Below are positions 16,703 to 26,170 of a stretch of 64,000 nt of DNA, piece by piece. The position numbers and the translations under genes were made by a program. Location: NCBI RefSeq assembly GCF_046036945.1, contig NZ_JBJQOQ010000012.1, forward strand, positions 62,001-126,000, read 5' to 3'. The notes beneath the pieces are model-generated. The model had not been told where the DNA came from and did no database searches. It saw nothing but the letters and a program-made list of their open reading frames with translations. How positions within the stretch are numbered: position 1 is the stretch's first letter; each line of letters opens with the position of its first letter. The DNA is from Brevibacillus_C sp046036945 (GTDB lineage: Bacteria; Bacillota; Bacilli; Brevibacillales; Brevibacillaceae).

Positions 16703-16723
16703 GGTTACATTTTTATTGTAACC
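16703..16723. repeat. 7-bp inverted repeat between yqhG and the secreted-protein gene
   Basis: GGTTACA and TGTAACC flank 7 AT-rich bases upstream of the leftward secreted-protein gene, about 60 bases after the yqhG stop. It may be an operator or a weak terminator for the leftward transcript (tail TTTGTT). Confidence 0.3.
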
Positions 16724-16785
16724 ACTTTCAGAAAAAAGATTTGTTGCTTATTGTCAAGGGCAGACCGTTTTTTCTCGTTGATCTT

Positions 16786-17883
16786 TTACATATTTTGCGG
16801 TTCCGCAGCAAACGAGGGGGTGCTGTGCAGGTAAAACAGGCCGGCGTTGACCAGGGTCACTTCGATCCTCGGTTCGTACTGCCACTTCAGTTCGGCAATC
16901 CGCCGCTCACGCTCTTCCTGCGGCGTACTCTTACGCCACTCCGTCTGCTCGATCTGTTCTTTTGGTGTGACAGGAATGCCATTCATCCGCAAAAAGTCCA
17001 AGATTCTGCCGCCTGTCGACTGGTGCTGCTCCCATGAAACGGGTTCCTCTGAGGGAGGATAAGGAGGGGGCGGCGGCAGTTCTTCTCCTGCTTCAGCAGT
17101 ACCCGTCGCTCCAGGATCGTCCTCTGCCGAATCCGCAGTCTCTTGGGACGAACCCTCGCTGGCCGTCTCTTTGGAGGAACTCTCTCTGTCTGTCAGCTGC
17201 GTGTAGTACGCCTCCAAGATCTCCAGTTCCTGTGCCAACCGCTCCCGGGCCAATTCTGCCCAGCGATGATCCTCCCGCCCGATCGTTTCGTCGACAGCCT
17301 GTTTGACCAATTCAACCGCCTGCTCCAGCGTCATCCGCTGGTCCAGCGTGTAGAAGTAGTCGGGGATGGTAGGGGAGAGCGCCAGCTTTCTCACCGACGG
17401 ATAAAAGTCAAAAATGACCTTGGGTTGATGGAGATTGACGCCAAGGTAGAGAAGCAAGTCTTTCTTTTTGTCGCAGATGAACGAAATTTTCACATTCACG
17501 CCGAACCAGGGGACAAGCGGCATTGAACGCCGCTTGGCGCTGCTTTGGTGAACGGTCGGGGCAAGCTCATACATGCAGACAAACCTGCCGTGTTTTTGGG
17601 CAGAGCGAAAAATTTGCTGCAGCCGGCCTGCGCCCAGGTGAAGCAGTTCGGCCCGGACACCTTCCGGCATCCGGTCCGGATCAAACGCAAACGTGAGGAC
17701 CATCGGCTGGGGAGGCATGTTCATCTTTTCGATCCACGACCAGTAAAAAGGCCGGTTGCCGATATCCTTGTCGATTGCTTCCGGCAGTTTGACCGTCAGA
17801 TAGTCAGGGTGCGATTCACAGATATGGGAAGAAAAGGCTGCCAAATAGGTTTCGATAAATCTGCGCATCTGCTGCTGTTCCAC
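16786..17883 (-). CDS. yqhG: YqhG family protein
   Basis: 365 residues from a GTG start with AAGGAGGGG upstream. The N-terminal half (FIETYLAAFSSHICESHPDY, then VKLPEAIDKDIGNRPFYWSW and MPLVPWFGVNVKISF) is the conserved YqhG domain. A low-complexity acidic/proline linker (about residues 235–280, ending in ELPPPPPYPPSEE) separates it from a C-terminal part with VSWEQHQSTGGRILDFLRMN. It is 29 bases downstream of the yqhH-type helicase on the same strand, as in B. subtilis, so the two are almost certainly co-transcribed and probably act together. No biochemical role is established. Confidence 0.88.
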   Translation of the reverse strand: MEQQQMRRFIETYLAAFSSHICESHPDYLTVKLPEAIDKDIGNRPFYWSWIEKMNMPPQPMVLTFAFDPDRMPEGVRAELLHLGAGRLQQIFRSAQKHGRFVCMYELAPTVHQSSAKRRSMPLVPWFGVNVKISFICDKKKDLLLYLGVNLHQPKVIFDFYPSVRKLALSPTIPDYFYTLDQRMTLEQAVELVKQAVDETIGREDHRWAELARERLAQELEILEAYYTQLTDRESSSKETASEGSSQETADSAEDDPGATGTAEAGEELPPPPPYPPSEEPVSWEQHQSTGGRILDFLRMNGIPVTPKEQIEQTEWRKSTPQEERERRIAELKWQYEPRIEVTLVNAGLFYLHSTPSFAAEPQNM

Positions 17884-17912
17884 GGAAGGCCCCTCCTTTG
17901 CGGTATCTGGGG

Positions 17913-19607
17913 TTATGAGAGTTTCTTGGCTTTGTCTGCCAGGGCGCTCTGCCGTATGGAATTGATTGCTTGGCCAATGTTGTCCAACTTTAACGCCATC
18001 TCTTTTTCTGACCCTGATTCCATGATGATATCGATAATGTTTTGCTCCAGGGAGGAGAGCAAGCCGAGCCGGTCGACGATTTCATCCAGTTCTCCGATCA
18101 CCATCTCGAACAAGTCGATCTTTTCATAGAGCAGATGGAGGATGTGCTCCTCGATCGTTCCGGTGGTGGACAGGTTGTAAATGTGGACGTCACGCTTCTG
18201 GCCCAACCGGTGCACACGGCCGATTCGCTGCTCGATTCGCATCGGATTCCACGGCAGGTCGTAGTTGATCACCTGATTGCAAAACTGCAGGTTGATTCCC
18301 TCGCCGCCCGCTTCGGTAGCGACCAGCACCTGTGCGCGATTCTGGAACAGCTCGGTCATCCAGTCCTTCTTGCTGCGCTTGAAGCCGCCGCGGAAAGGAA
18401 CCGAGGTGATGCCGTGCTCGCCGAGGTATTTTTGCAGGTAGTTTTGGGTCGCGCGGTACTCGGTGAAAATGATCACCTTGTCGTCTATCTGCTTTAGCAG
18501 CTCGACGGTTTTGGCTGCCTTGGAGTGGGTTTCGATCCGCTTGATCATCTCTACCAGTTCGAGGATCGCTGCCTGTTCCTTCGACCCTTCTGCCGTCCGC
18601 TGATGCATGTTGTACAGGGTCATAAACGCCGCCTCCCGGCTGGAGCAGACTTCCCGCTGCAGCGTGATCAGAGCAAGGGCGTTGATCCCGCCGATGTCGG
18701 CACGGTAGGTTTGGCGGACAAAATCAGTGACGCCTTGGTACAGCGCCCACTCCTCATTCGACAACTCAATCGGGATCGACTTCACCTGCCGTTCGGTAAA
18801 TTCGATCCCGCCGTCGCTGCGCCGGTTGCGGATCATCACCTTGCCGATTTCCGTCTTCAACTGTTCATTGTTCTTTGCCTGCCGCTTCCCTTCCACATAA
18901 TTCGTGGCAAATTCGTGAGAGGGACCCAGATGTCCCGGACGGAGCAGATTGATCAAGTTGTACAGCTCGTCCATTTCGTTCTGGATCGGGGTTGCCGTCA
19001 GCAGCAAACAGTATTTTTTCTTGATCTCTTTGGCAAATTGATAGTTGCGGGTGCGCTTGTTTTTTAATTTGTGGGCCTCATCGATCACCAGCATGTCGTA
19101 CTCGATGTCAAGTACGTGACGGCGGTGCGGGTCGCGTTTGGCCGTGTCGATCGAACCGACCACCACGTCGTACTGGCGCCACATGTACTCTTTTTTCTGG
19201 GCGACGGCCGGGATGCCAAACTTTTGGTTCAATTCCTTCGTCCATTGAATGACGAGCGATGCCGGGACGAGGATGAGGATTTTTTTGGCCAATCCCCTCA
19301 CCATGTATTCCTTCATGATCAGCCCGGCTTCAATCGTTTTGCCTAGCCCGACCTCATCGGCGAGAATGGCCCGGCCGCGCATTTCGTTCAGCACTTTTTC
19401 CGCCGTGCTGATCTGGTGGGGGTAGGGCTTCACATGGGGCAAGTATTTCAATGCTTGAAGCCGGTCAAATTCTTTGACCGCCAAGGCTTCTTCGGCTTCA
19501 AGAGCAAGTTGGAACAGTTCCCATTTGTGCCACGGACCGTCATTTTGCATCAGATCTTGCAAGGCGGGCAGCCAGGTGCGATCGAATGCGATGGGAATAT
19601 TCGTCAT
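17913..19607 (-). CDS. SNF2-family DEAD/DEAH-box helicase (YqhH type)
   Basis: 564 residues. Helicase motifs are intact: I (AILADEVGLGKTIEAG), II (DEAHKLKN), III (LLLTATPIQNEMDELYNLI) in the first half; and IV–VI (KVIIFTEYRATQNYLQKYL, ATEAGGEGINLQFCN, RIEQRIGRVHRLGQKRDVHI) in the second. This is the RapA/SNF2 translocase type. It is divergent from gcvT and heads the yqhH–yqhG unit, with AAAGGAG upstream. Likely a dsDNA translocase that remodels protein–DNA complexes; the cellular target is unknown. Confidence 0.92.
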   Translation of the reverse strand: MTNIPIAFDRTWLPALQDLMQNDGPWHKWELFQLALEAEEALAVKEFDRLQALKYLPHVKPYPHQISTAEKVLNEMRGRAILADEVGLGKTIEAGLIMKEYMVRGLAKKILILVPASLVIQWTKELNQKFGIPAVAQKKEYMWRQYDVVVGSIDTAKRDPHRRHVLDIEYDMLVIDEAHKLKNKRTRNYQFAKEIKKKYCLLLTATPIQNEMDELYNLINLLRPGHLGPSHEFATNYVEGKRQAKNNEQLKTEIGKVMIRNRRSDGGIEFTERQVKSIPIELSNEEWALYQGVTDFVRQTYRADIGGINALALITLQREVCSSREAAFMTLYNMHQRTAEGSKEQAAILELVEMIKRIETHSKAAKTVELLKQIDDKVIIFTEYRATQNYLQKYLGEHGITSVPFRGGFKRSKKDWMTELFQNRAQVLVATEAGGEGINLQFCNQVINYDLPWNPMRIEQRIGRVHRLGQKRDVHIYNLSTTGTIEEHILHLLYEKIDLFEMVIGELDEIVDRLGLLSSLEQNIIDIIMESGSEKEMALKLDNIGQAINSIRQSALADKAKKLS

Positions 19608-19792
19608 TGTGATGACTCCTTTTGCTTCTGGCTTTTGATCATGAGTTTATCGCGGTTAAAACCAAACGTTTTTGATAACTATAAATAAAACGTTCAGTTT
19701 TTCTGCTGTTTTGCTGAATTGGTTATTCCCAAATACACCCTGGTCGTGGTAGGATACATATAGTATGGAATAAGCGAATAGCGATTATGTAT

Positions 19793-20000
19793 GGCGGATG
19801 AGAGTAGTAGGGAGAGACTGCCGCAATTTGAGGCAGCGCCGAAGGAGCAAACCTTGTGCAGGTGAATCTCTCAGGCAAAAGAACCTCTGCTGGACGCATC
19901 TCTGGAGAGCGCTTCGGCTTGGGATAAGCGGAAGCCACCAAAGGGGAAACTTGTGTGCTTTGCGGCACGAGGTAACTCTCAGGTAAAAGGACAGAGAAGG
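19793..20000 (+). promoter_or_regulatory. Tandem glycine riboswitch
   Basis: Two consecutive glycine aptamers are visible. The first has GCGGATGAGAG, GCCGAAGGAGCAA and CTCTCAGGCAAAAGAACC. The second has CTCTGGAGAGC, ACCAAAGGGG and AACTCTCAGGTAAAAGGAC. A short linker joins them, as in the classic cooperative gcvT leader. A terminator-like hairpin follows before gcvT, so glycine binding should relieve termination (an ON switch), matching glycine-cleavage control in B. subtilis. Confidence 0.95.
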
Positions 20001-20048
20001 AGAAGAAAGAGACGCGCAATCGCGTTCTTTCTTCTGCTTTTCTGTCTT
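20001..20048 (+). terminator. Riboswitch expression-platform terminator
   Basis: AGAAGAAAG-A-GACGCG pairs with CGCGTT-CTTTCTTCT around CAAT and is followed by GCTTTTCTGTCTTTTTT. Its 5' arm overlaps the end of the second aptamer, consistent with mutually exclusive folding. Confidence 0.85.
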
Positions 20049-20122
20049 TTTTCATGCCCAAAATCGAATGAGCTTGGGCCAAAGTGAAAGGCAGCAAGGA
20101 AGACGATGGAGGTGGAGGTAAC

Positions 20123-21226
20123 ATGGCAGAGTTAAAGCGCACCCCGCTGTATGACCTGTATGCCAGGTATGGCGGAAAAACAATCGACTTTGGCGGTTGG
20201 GAATTGCCGGTACAATTCTCCGGGATTTCCCAGGAGCACGAAGCTGTTCGGACGAAGGCCGGGTTGTTTGACGTCTCCCACATGGGGGAGGTAGAAGTAA
20301 AGGGGGAAGGAGCCCTTGACTTCCTGCAGCGGCTGACGACCAACGATGTCAGCAAATTGGAGGACGGACAGGCGCAGTACAGTGCGATGTGCTATCCGGA
20401 CGGCGGGACGGTAGATGATCTGCTCGTCTACAAAATTGCCGACGATCACTATTTTCTGGTGATCAATGCGAGCAACATCGACAAGGATCTCGCCTGGATG
20501 CAGGAGCATAAGACCGCTGGTGTCTCCATTGCCAATCTTTCCGACGAAACGGCCTTGCTGGCGATCCAGGGACCGCTGGCGGAGAACATCCTGGGGAAGC
20601 TGACGGATTTCGATCTGTCGCAGATCAGACCTTTCCACTTTGAGCGAAATCTCGATCTTGCCGGCATTCCGGTGCTGATTTCCCGGACGGGTTACACAGG
20701 GGAAGACGGATTCGAACTCTACCTGGCCGCAGGCAAGGCAGCAGAGCTTTGGGAGGCACTGCTTCAGGCGGGCAAGGAAGACGGGCTTTTGCCGTGCGGC
20801 CTCGGCGCTCGCGACACGCTTCGGTTTGAAGCAAAGCTGCCGCTGTACGGCCAAGAGCTAAGCCGAGACATTACCCCGATCGAAGCGGGCATCGGTTTTG
20901 CCGTCAAGACGGATAAGGCTGTTCCCTTTATCGGCAGCGAGGCGCTCAAGGCGCAGAAGGAGGGCGGCGCACTGAGAAAGCTGGTTGGCATCGAGATGAT
21001 CGATCGCGGCATACCGCGCTCCCACTACCCCGTATTTTCCGGCGGGGAACAGATTGGTGAAGTCACGACGGGTACACAGTCGCCCACTTTAAAGAAAAAC
21101 GTCGGTCTGGCCCTGTTGAAACGGGAACACGCCGAGCTGGGCAGCCTTATTGAAGTAGAAATTCGCGGCAAGCGCCTGAAGGCCCAGGTTGTCGCCACGC
21201 CATTTTACAAGCGTCCGAAAAAATAG
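20123..21226 (+). CDS. gcvT: Glycine cleavage system T protein (aminomethyltransferase)
   Basis: 367 residues from the ATG at 20123 behind GGAGGTGGAGGT; a longer start at 20084 would include that site. Family features: TPLYDLYARYGGKTIDFGGW, VQFSGISQEHEAVR, GLFDVSHMGEV near the N-terminus, the folate-site region (ISRTGYTGEDGFELY), and GARDTLRFEAKLPLYGQEL. It transfers the aminomethyl carbon from lipoylated GcvH to tetrahydrofolate. First gene of gcvT–gcvPA–gcvPB; GcvH is encoded elsewhere. Confidence 0.97.
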   Translation: MAELKRTPLYDLYARYGGKTIDFGGWELPVQFSGISQEHEAVRTKAGLFDVSHMGEVEVKGEGALDFLQRLTTNDVSKLEDGQAQYSAMCYPDGGTVDDLLVYKIADDHYFLVINASNIDKDLAWMQEHKTAGVSIANLSDETALLAIQGPLAENILGKLTDFDLSQIRPFHFERNLDLAGIPVLISRTGYTGEDGFELYLAAGKAAELWEALLQAGKEDGLLPCGLGARDTLRFEAKLPLYGQELSRDITPIEAGIGFAVKTDKAVPFIGSEALKAQKEGGALRKLVGIEMIDRGIPRSHYPVFSGGEQIGEVTTGTQSPTLKKNVGLALLKREHAELGSLIEVEIRGKRLKAQVVATPFYKRPKK

Positions 21227-21247
21227 GACTTGAAGGAGGATTTCACT

Positions 21248-22603
21248 GTGCAATACCGTTATCTGCCCCAGACCGATCAAGATAAGCGCGAGATGCTGCA
21301 GGCGCTCGGCATCCAGTCGGTTGAAGAACTGTTTGCCGACATTCCCCGAGACATCCGGTTTAACCGCGAGCTTGACATTACGCCGGCGATGCCCGAGCCT
21401 GAGCTGGTCAAGTACATGAAGGGTCTGGCGGGAAAAAACGTGAATTTTGACACACATGTCAGCTTCCTGGGAGCGGGCGTGTATCAGCACTACATTCCCA
21501 GCGTGGTGAATCACGTCATCTCCCGTTCCGAGTTCTATACGGCTTATACACCCTACCAGCCGGAGATCAGCCAGGGCGAGCTGCAGGCGATTTTTGAGTT
21601 TCAGACGATGGTCTGCGAGCTGACCGGCATGGAAGTGGCCAACTCTTCGATGTATGACGGACCGACCGCCATGGCGGAAGCGTCGATGATGGCGGCAGGA
21701 CACACCGGCAAAAAACGCGTCGTCGTATCCCGTGCAGTACATCCGGAAGCCCGTGACATTTTAAAAACCTATGCGTACGGACAAGGCGTCGAAGTAGAAG
21801 AGGTCGGCTACAATCGCGATGGCGTGACTGATCTGGAGGCGCTGACGCAGACAGTGGATGACACCGTGGGCGCTGTCGTCGTGCAATATCCCAACTTTTT
21901 TGGGAATATGGAAGACTTGGCCGAGATCGAAAAATGGGTTCACGGCAAAGGGGCGCTCTTGATCGTCAAGGCCAACCCGGTCGCTCTGGGCATCCTGGAA
22001 GCCCCGGGCAAACTGGGAGCGGACATCGTGGTCGGAGACATGCAGCCATTTGGCATTCACGCCGCGTTTGGCGGGCCGCACTGCGGTTACTTTGCCACCA
22101 CCGCCAAGCTGATGCGAAAAATGCCCGGACGCATCGTCGGACAGACCAAGGACGAGGAAGGCAAGCGCGGCTTTGTCCTCACTCTGCAAGCGCGAGAACA
22201 GCACATTCGCCGTGAAAAAGCTACCTCCAACATCTGTTCCAACCAGGCGCTCAACGCTCTCGCTGCCTCTGTAGCCCTGACAGCGCTGGGCAAACAAGGC
22301 GTGCAGGAAATGGCGATGATGAACCTGCAAAAAGCGCATTACGCCAAGAAGGAGTTCGCCAAGGCGAAGGGGATGGAGATCGTATTTGCCGCCCCGTTCT
22401 TCAACGAATTCGTCATCAAATTGCCAAAAGAGGTAAATAATGTAAATAAAGCGCTTCTGGGCAAAGGGTTCATCGGCGGATATGATCTTGGCCGGTCCTA
22501 TCCGGAGCTTGACGGTCACGTGCTGATCGCGGTGACAGAGCTTCGGACGAAACAGGAGATCGATTCCCTGGTGAAGGAAATGGAGGCGATCATCCATGCG
22601 TAA
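21248..22603 (+). CDS. gcvPA: Glycine dehydrogenase (decarboxylating) subunit 1
   Basis: 451 residues from GTG at 21248, with AAGGAGGA at 21234–21241. The upstream TTG at 21230 would contain this site. Sequence such as MPEPELVKYMKGLAGKNVNF, SFLGAGVYQHYIPSVV, GPTAMAEASMMA and FGGPHCGYFATT is diagnostic of the N-terminal half of split P protein. This subunit forms the glycine decarboxylase with GcvPB but does not carry the PLP lysine. It overlaps gcvPB by 8 bases, indicating coupled translation. Confidence 0.97.
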   Translation: MQYRYLPQTDQDKREMLQALGIQSVEELFADIPRDIRFNRELDITPAMPEPELVKYMKGLAGKNVNFDTHVSFLGAGVYQHYIPSVVNHVISRSEFYTAYTPYQPEISQGELQAIFEFQTMVCELTGMEVANSSMYDGPTAMAEASMMAAGHTGKKRVVVSRAVHPEARDILKTYAYGQGVEVEEVGYNRDGVTDLEALTQTVDDTVGAVVVQYPNFFGNMEDLAEIEKWVHGKGALLIVKANPVALGILEAPGKLGADIVVGDMQPFGIHAAFGGPHCGYFATTAKLMRKMPGRIVGQTKDEEGKRGFVLTLQAREQHIRREKATSNICSNQALNALAASVALTALGKQGVQEMAMMNLQKAHYAKKEFAKAKGMEIVFAAPFFNEFVIKLPKEVNNVNKALLGKGFIGGYDLGRSYPELDGHVLIAVTELRTKQEIDSLVKEMEAIIHA

Positions 22604-24065
22604 CGATAAAGAAAAAGCACTGATCTTTGAACTGAGCCAGCCGGGACGGATCGGCTACAGTCTGCCGCCGCTTGACGTGCCGGAAACAGAGGTTGCCGAC
22701 TTGCTGCCTGAACACCTGATCCGCGAAACGCCGGCAGAACTGCCTGAGGTTTCCGAATTGCAGCTGATGCGACACTATACGGAGTTGTCGACGCGCAATC
22801 ACGGTGTCGATTCGGGTTTTTATCCGCTCGGCTCCTGCACGATGAAGTACAATCCGAAAATCAATGAGGATGTGGCCCGCTATCCCGGATTTGCTTCCAT
22901 CCACCCTTATCAGCCGGACGAGACTGTCCAGGGCGCGCTTGAGGTGCTCTACAACCTGCAGCGCGATTTGGCCGAAATCACCGGGATGGACGCAGTCACT
23001 CTGCAGCCTGCTGCTGGTGCTGCCGGCGAGTGGACCGGGCTGATGATGATCCGCGCTTACCATGAGAGCCGAGGTGAGAAACGGACGAAGGTAATCGTCC
23101 CTAACTCGGCCCACGGCACCAACCCGGCCTCGGCGACGATTGCTGGTATGGAGACGATCACCATTCCTTCTGACGAGCGCGGGCTGGTGGACATCGAAGC
23201 GCTGCGCCAGGCGGTAGGGCCGGATACGGCTGCTTTGATGCTGACGAACCCGAACACGCTCGGCCTGTTTGAAGAAAACATCGTGGAAATGGCCAATATT
23301 GTGCACGAAGCGGGAGGTCTGCTGTACTACGACGGGGCAAATGCCAACGCTATCTTGGGGATAGCCCGACCTGGAGACATGGGCTTCGACGTCGTCCACC
23401 TCAATCTGCACAAGACGTTCACCGGTCCTCACGGCGGCGGCGGACCCGGTGCCGGCCCTGTCGGGGTAAAGGCATCCCTCTTGCCGCATCTGCCGGCACC
23501 GATCGTCGTCAAACAGGAGGACGGCAGCTTCGCTCTCCATTACGAACGACCGGAGTCCATTGGACGGGTGAAGGCGTACTACGGGAACTTTGGCATCCTG
23601 CTGCGCGCCTACACGTACATCTGCACGATGGGAGCGGAGGGTTTGCTGCAGGTATCGCAAAACGCCGTGCTGAACGCCAACTACATGATGCGCAGGTTGG
23701 CCGGGGCTTACGAATTGCCGTATGACCGCGTCTGCAAGCACGAATTTGTCCTGTCGGGCGTCCGCCAGAAAAAACTGGGGGTCCGCACCCTGGATATCGC
23801 CAAACGTCTGCTGGATTTCGGCTATCATCCGCCGACGGTCTACTTCCCGCTGATCGTCGACGAATGCCTGATGATCGAGCCGACGGAAACCGAGTCAAAA
23901 GAGACGTTAGACGAATTTATCGATGTAATGCTGCAAATTGCCCGCGAATGTGAAGAGACGCCCGAGGTCGTCCAGGAGGCGCCGCACACGACTGTCGTCA
24001 AGCGGCTGGACGAAGCGACGGCAGCACGCAAGCCGATTCTGCACTACCGCAAGGATGCGCAGTAG
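22596..24065 (+). CDS. gcvPB: Glycine dehydrogenase (decarboxylating) subunit 2
   Basis: 489 residues. It carries the PLP-binding lysine in LNLHKTFTGPHGGGGPG (K273), with SGFYPLGSCTMKYNPKINED and the helix LQPAAGAAGEWTGLMMIRAY typical of the catalytic subunit. It decarboxylates glycine and passes the aminomethyl group to lipoyl-GcvH. Start ATG lies within the end of gcvPA with GGAGG upstream. A GC-rich terminator follows the stop. Confidence 0.97.
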   Translation: MRNDKEKALIFELSQPGRIGYSLPPLDVPETEVADLLPEHLIRETPAELPEVSELQLMRHYTELSTRNHGVDSGFYPLGSCTMKYNPKINEDVARYPGFASIHPYQPDETVQGALEVLYNLQRDLAEITGMDAVTLQPAAGAAGEWTGLMMIRAYHESRGEKRTKVIVPNSAHGTNPASATIAGMETITIPSDERGLVDIEALRQAVGPDTAALMLTNPNTLGLFEENIVEMANIVHEAGGLLYYDGANANAILGIARPGDMGFDVVHLNLHKTFTGPHGGGGPGAGPVGVKASLLPHLPAPIVVKQEDGSFALHYERPESIGRVKAYYGNFGILLRAYTYICTMGAEGLLQVSQNAVLNANYMMRRLAGAYELPYDRVCKHEFVLSGVRQKKLGVRTLDIAKRLLDFGYHPPTVYFPLIVDECLMIEPTETESKETLDEFIDVMLQIARECEETPEVVQEAPHTTVVKRLDEATAARKPILHYRKDAQ

Positions 24066-24084
24066 GCGGACGGGGCCAGATACC

Positions 24085-24117
24085 GGAGGGGCTGCACTTG
24101 TGAGCCCCTCCTTTCTT
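24085..24117 (+). terminator. Terminator of the gcv operon
   Basis: A perfect 9-bp stem GGAGGGGCT/AGCCCCTCC with a 9-nt loop and TTTCTTG tail, 20 bases after gcvPB. Confidence 0.8.
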
Positions 24118-24175
24118 GTGCAAACCACAGGGCTGGCGTACAATGAAGACGGAATACATAGAAGGGGGACTGCAG

Positions 24176-25006
24176 ATGGAACAGTGGCGTTTTATTCTCA
24201 CCCCGCCGATGTCACCTGAGATGAACATGGCTGTAGACGAGGCGATTTTGATCAGCCACAGCGAGGGGAAGGTACCGCCGACCGTCCGCTTTTACACCTG
24301 GGAACCGGCTACCCTCTCCATCGGCTATTTTCAAAAAGCGGCAAAAGAGATCGATCTGGATGCGGTAAAAGGCAGCGGCTTGGGCTTTGTTCGCCGTCCG
24401 ACGGGAGGACGGGCGGTGCTTCACGATAAGGAATTGACGTACAGCGTCATCGTCTCCGAAAGTCATCCGAAGATGCCCTCCGGCGTGACGGAAGCGTACA
24501 AGGTGATCAGTCTGGGACTTTTGCACGGGTTTCAGGAGTTGGGACTACAGGCGGAGATGGTATCGCTCGCCAGCGAAGAAGAGAAGGAGAAGTACAGCTC
24601 GCCGGGGTCTTCCGCCTGTTTTGATTCCCCCTCCTGGTACGAGCTGGTGGTCGAAGGGAAGAAGGTGGCAGGCAGCGCCCAGACCAGGCAGAAGGGCGTT
24701 ATTCTGCAGCACGGGTCGATTCTTTTGGACATGGACGTGGAACTGCTGTTTTCCCTGCTGCATTTCCCTTCAGACCGGGTGAAGCAGCGGATGATGGACA
24801 GCTTCCGCCAAAAAGCGGTGACGATCAATGAGGTGAGCCCGCATCCGGTAGGCTTGGCCGAGGCGGTCGACGCGTTTTACCGCGGCTTCGCATCCGGACT
24901 TGAGGTCAGTCTCGAAAAACAGGAGTTGACACCGGACGAAACAGCGCTGGCCGAGGAACTGGCACGGACCAGATACGGAACGGATGAGTGGAATTTCCGC
25001 CGTTAG
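24176..25006 (+). CDS. lipM: Octanoyl-ACP:GcvH octanoyltransferase LipM
   Basis: 276 residues from the ATG at 24176 (AGGGGGA upstream), the same size as B. subtilis LipM (278). The biotin/lipoate protein ligase-type fold shows FYTWEPATLSIGYFQKA, FVRRPTGGRAVLHDKELTYS, the catalytic cysteine in SSACFDSPSWYE (C148), and GKKVAGSAQTRQKGVILQHG. LipM transfers octanoate from ACP to GcvH, the first step of lipoyl assembly, which directly serves the glycine cleavage genes upstream. It has its own transcript boundaries: the gcv terminator before it and a stem-loop after it. Confidence 0.95.
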   Translation: MEQWRFILTPPMSPEMNMAVDEAILISHSEGKVPPTVRFYTWEPATLSIGYFQKAAKEIDLDAVKGSGLGFVRRPTGGRAVLHDKELTYSVIVSESHPKMPSGVTEAYKVISLGLLHGFQELGLQAEMVSLASEEEKEKYSSPGSSACFDSPSWYELVVEGKKVAGSAQTRQKGVILQHGSILLDMDVELLFSLLHFPSDRVKQRMMDSFRQKAVTINEVSPHPVGLAEAVDAFYRGFASGLEVSLEKQELTPDETALAEELARTRYGTDEWNFRR

Positions 25007-25026
25007 TTCGTAACTGGTATAGCAAT

Positions 25027-25053
25027 AGCTCCTACGTACCGAACGTAGGAGCT
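25027..25053 (+). terminator. Stem-loop after lipM, probable terminator
   Basis: A perfect 11-bp inverted repeat (AGCTCCTACGT/ACGTAGGAGCT) with a 5-nt loop; the tail GTTTGCGTT is only moderately T-rich. Confidence 0.65.
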
Positions 25054-25170
25054 GTTTGCGTTACGTAACCTTTTTGCAGGTGTTGCATCCGTTCCTTTTC
25101 CTCTGATTCCTTCGGCCGCAGCTTAAAACTTTCGGCAGTTGAGATTTGGGCAGATTCCGGTTCGCGGCGT

Positions 25171-25197
25171 AAAAAACCCCCGTTAGATGACGGGGGC
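25171..25197 (-). terminator. Rho-independent terminator of the leftward dat unit
   Basis: Read leftward, GCCCCCGT pairs with ACGGGGG across a 5-nt loop and runs into TTTTTT. Confidence 0.85.
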
Positions 25198-25203
25198 TGC
25201 CGA

Positions 25204-26061
25204 TTAAGAGTGTGTGTAAGAATAACGGGCAATCGACTCTTCAAATGCCGCTTGCAGCCGCTGGGCGATCTGTCCAGGCTGACCCGTGCCGACACGCTCG
25301 CCGTCGACGGTGACGATCGGCATGACTTCTGCTGTGGTGGAAGTAATGAATAGCTCGTCTGCCTGCTTGAGGAAGGCCAGATCAAATGCTTCTTCAACGA
25401 CTGGGATGGAAAGCGAACGAGCCAGTTCAAGCACCGTCAGGCGGGTAATCCCGTTGAGGATCAGGTTGTCGGCCGGGTGGGTGTGCAATCGGCCGTCTTT
25501 GACAGCAAACACGTTGGTGGAGCTGCCTTCCGTCACGATGCCGTCACGGTGCAGAATCGCTTCAAATGCACCAGCTTCCTTCGCTTGCTGCTTGGACAAG
25601 ACCGCACCCAGGAGGTTGAGTGATTTGATATCGCAGCGCAGCCAGCGGAGATCAGCCGTAACGCTCGCCGCGACGCCGTTTTTCATCTGCTCGAGCGGAC
25701 GTCCCTTGCGGGTTGCGTAAGCAGACAGCACCGGTTTCGCATCTGCCGGAAACTCATGGGAGCGCGGGGAAGCGCCACGGGTTACCTGCATGTAGAGGTT
25801 GGCGTCATCGGAGGAAGTGAATCCATTTCTTTGCATAATTTCGACAGCTATCTGAAGCAATTCCTCATCGGACCATGCAAGTTGAAGCCTGATTTCCGAG
25901 GCACTGCGTTTCAGCCGGGCGAGATGTCCCTCCCACTGATACAGTTTTCCGCCGTAAATACGGATGACTTCATAAACGCCGTCGCCGAACTGGTATCCAC
26001 GATCTTCAGGGTGAACGACCGTCTGTTCGGGCTGCACCCATGTTCCGTTGATGTAATACAT
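25204..26061 (-). CDS. dat: D-amino acid aminotransferase
   Basis: 285 residues from the ATG at 26061 (GGAGGCC upstream); a longer start at 26130 adds no family sequence. Class IV PLP aminotransferase: YYINGTWVQPEQTVVHPEDR, GYQFGDGVYEVIRIYGGKLY, the PLP lysine K146 in RCDIKSLNLLGAVLSKQQ, EGSSTNVFAV, and TSTTAEVMP. The sequence is close to Bacillus D-alanine transaminase, which makes D-Glu and other D-amino acids for peptidoglycan. A branched-chain or 4-amino-4-deoxychorismate enzyme is less likely. It lies 110 bases downstream of a YkvI-like transporter gene on the same strand. Confidence 0.92.
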   Translation of the reverse strand: MYYINGTWVQPEQTVVHPEDRGYQFGDGVYEVIRIYGGKLYQWEGHLARLKRSASEIRLQLAWSDEELLQIAVEIMQRNGFTSSDDANLYMQVTRGASPRSHEFPADAKPVLSAYATRKGRPLEQMKNGVAASVTADLRWLRCDIKSLNLLGAVLSKQQAKEAGAFEAILHRDGIVTEGSSTNVFAVKDGRLHTHPADNLILNGITRLTVLELARSLSIPVVEEAFDLAFLKQADELFITSTTAEVMPIVTVDGERVGTGQPGQIAQRLQAAFEESIARYSYTHS

Positions 26062-26170
26062 TTGACAGGCCTCCATTTTTATACTAAACTTTACTTTTTT
26101 CAAGATATCAGAATAAAGACAAAGAATCAATTGAAAACGGCGAAATGATTGACAAGTTTACGCAAATCAG

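Noticed and set aside
22590..23828. 412-codon leftward frame opposite gcvPB
   Set aside because: Same effect: antisense shadow of a conserved gene in GC-rich DNA.
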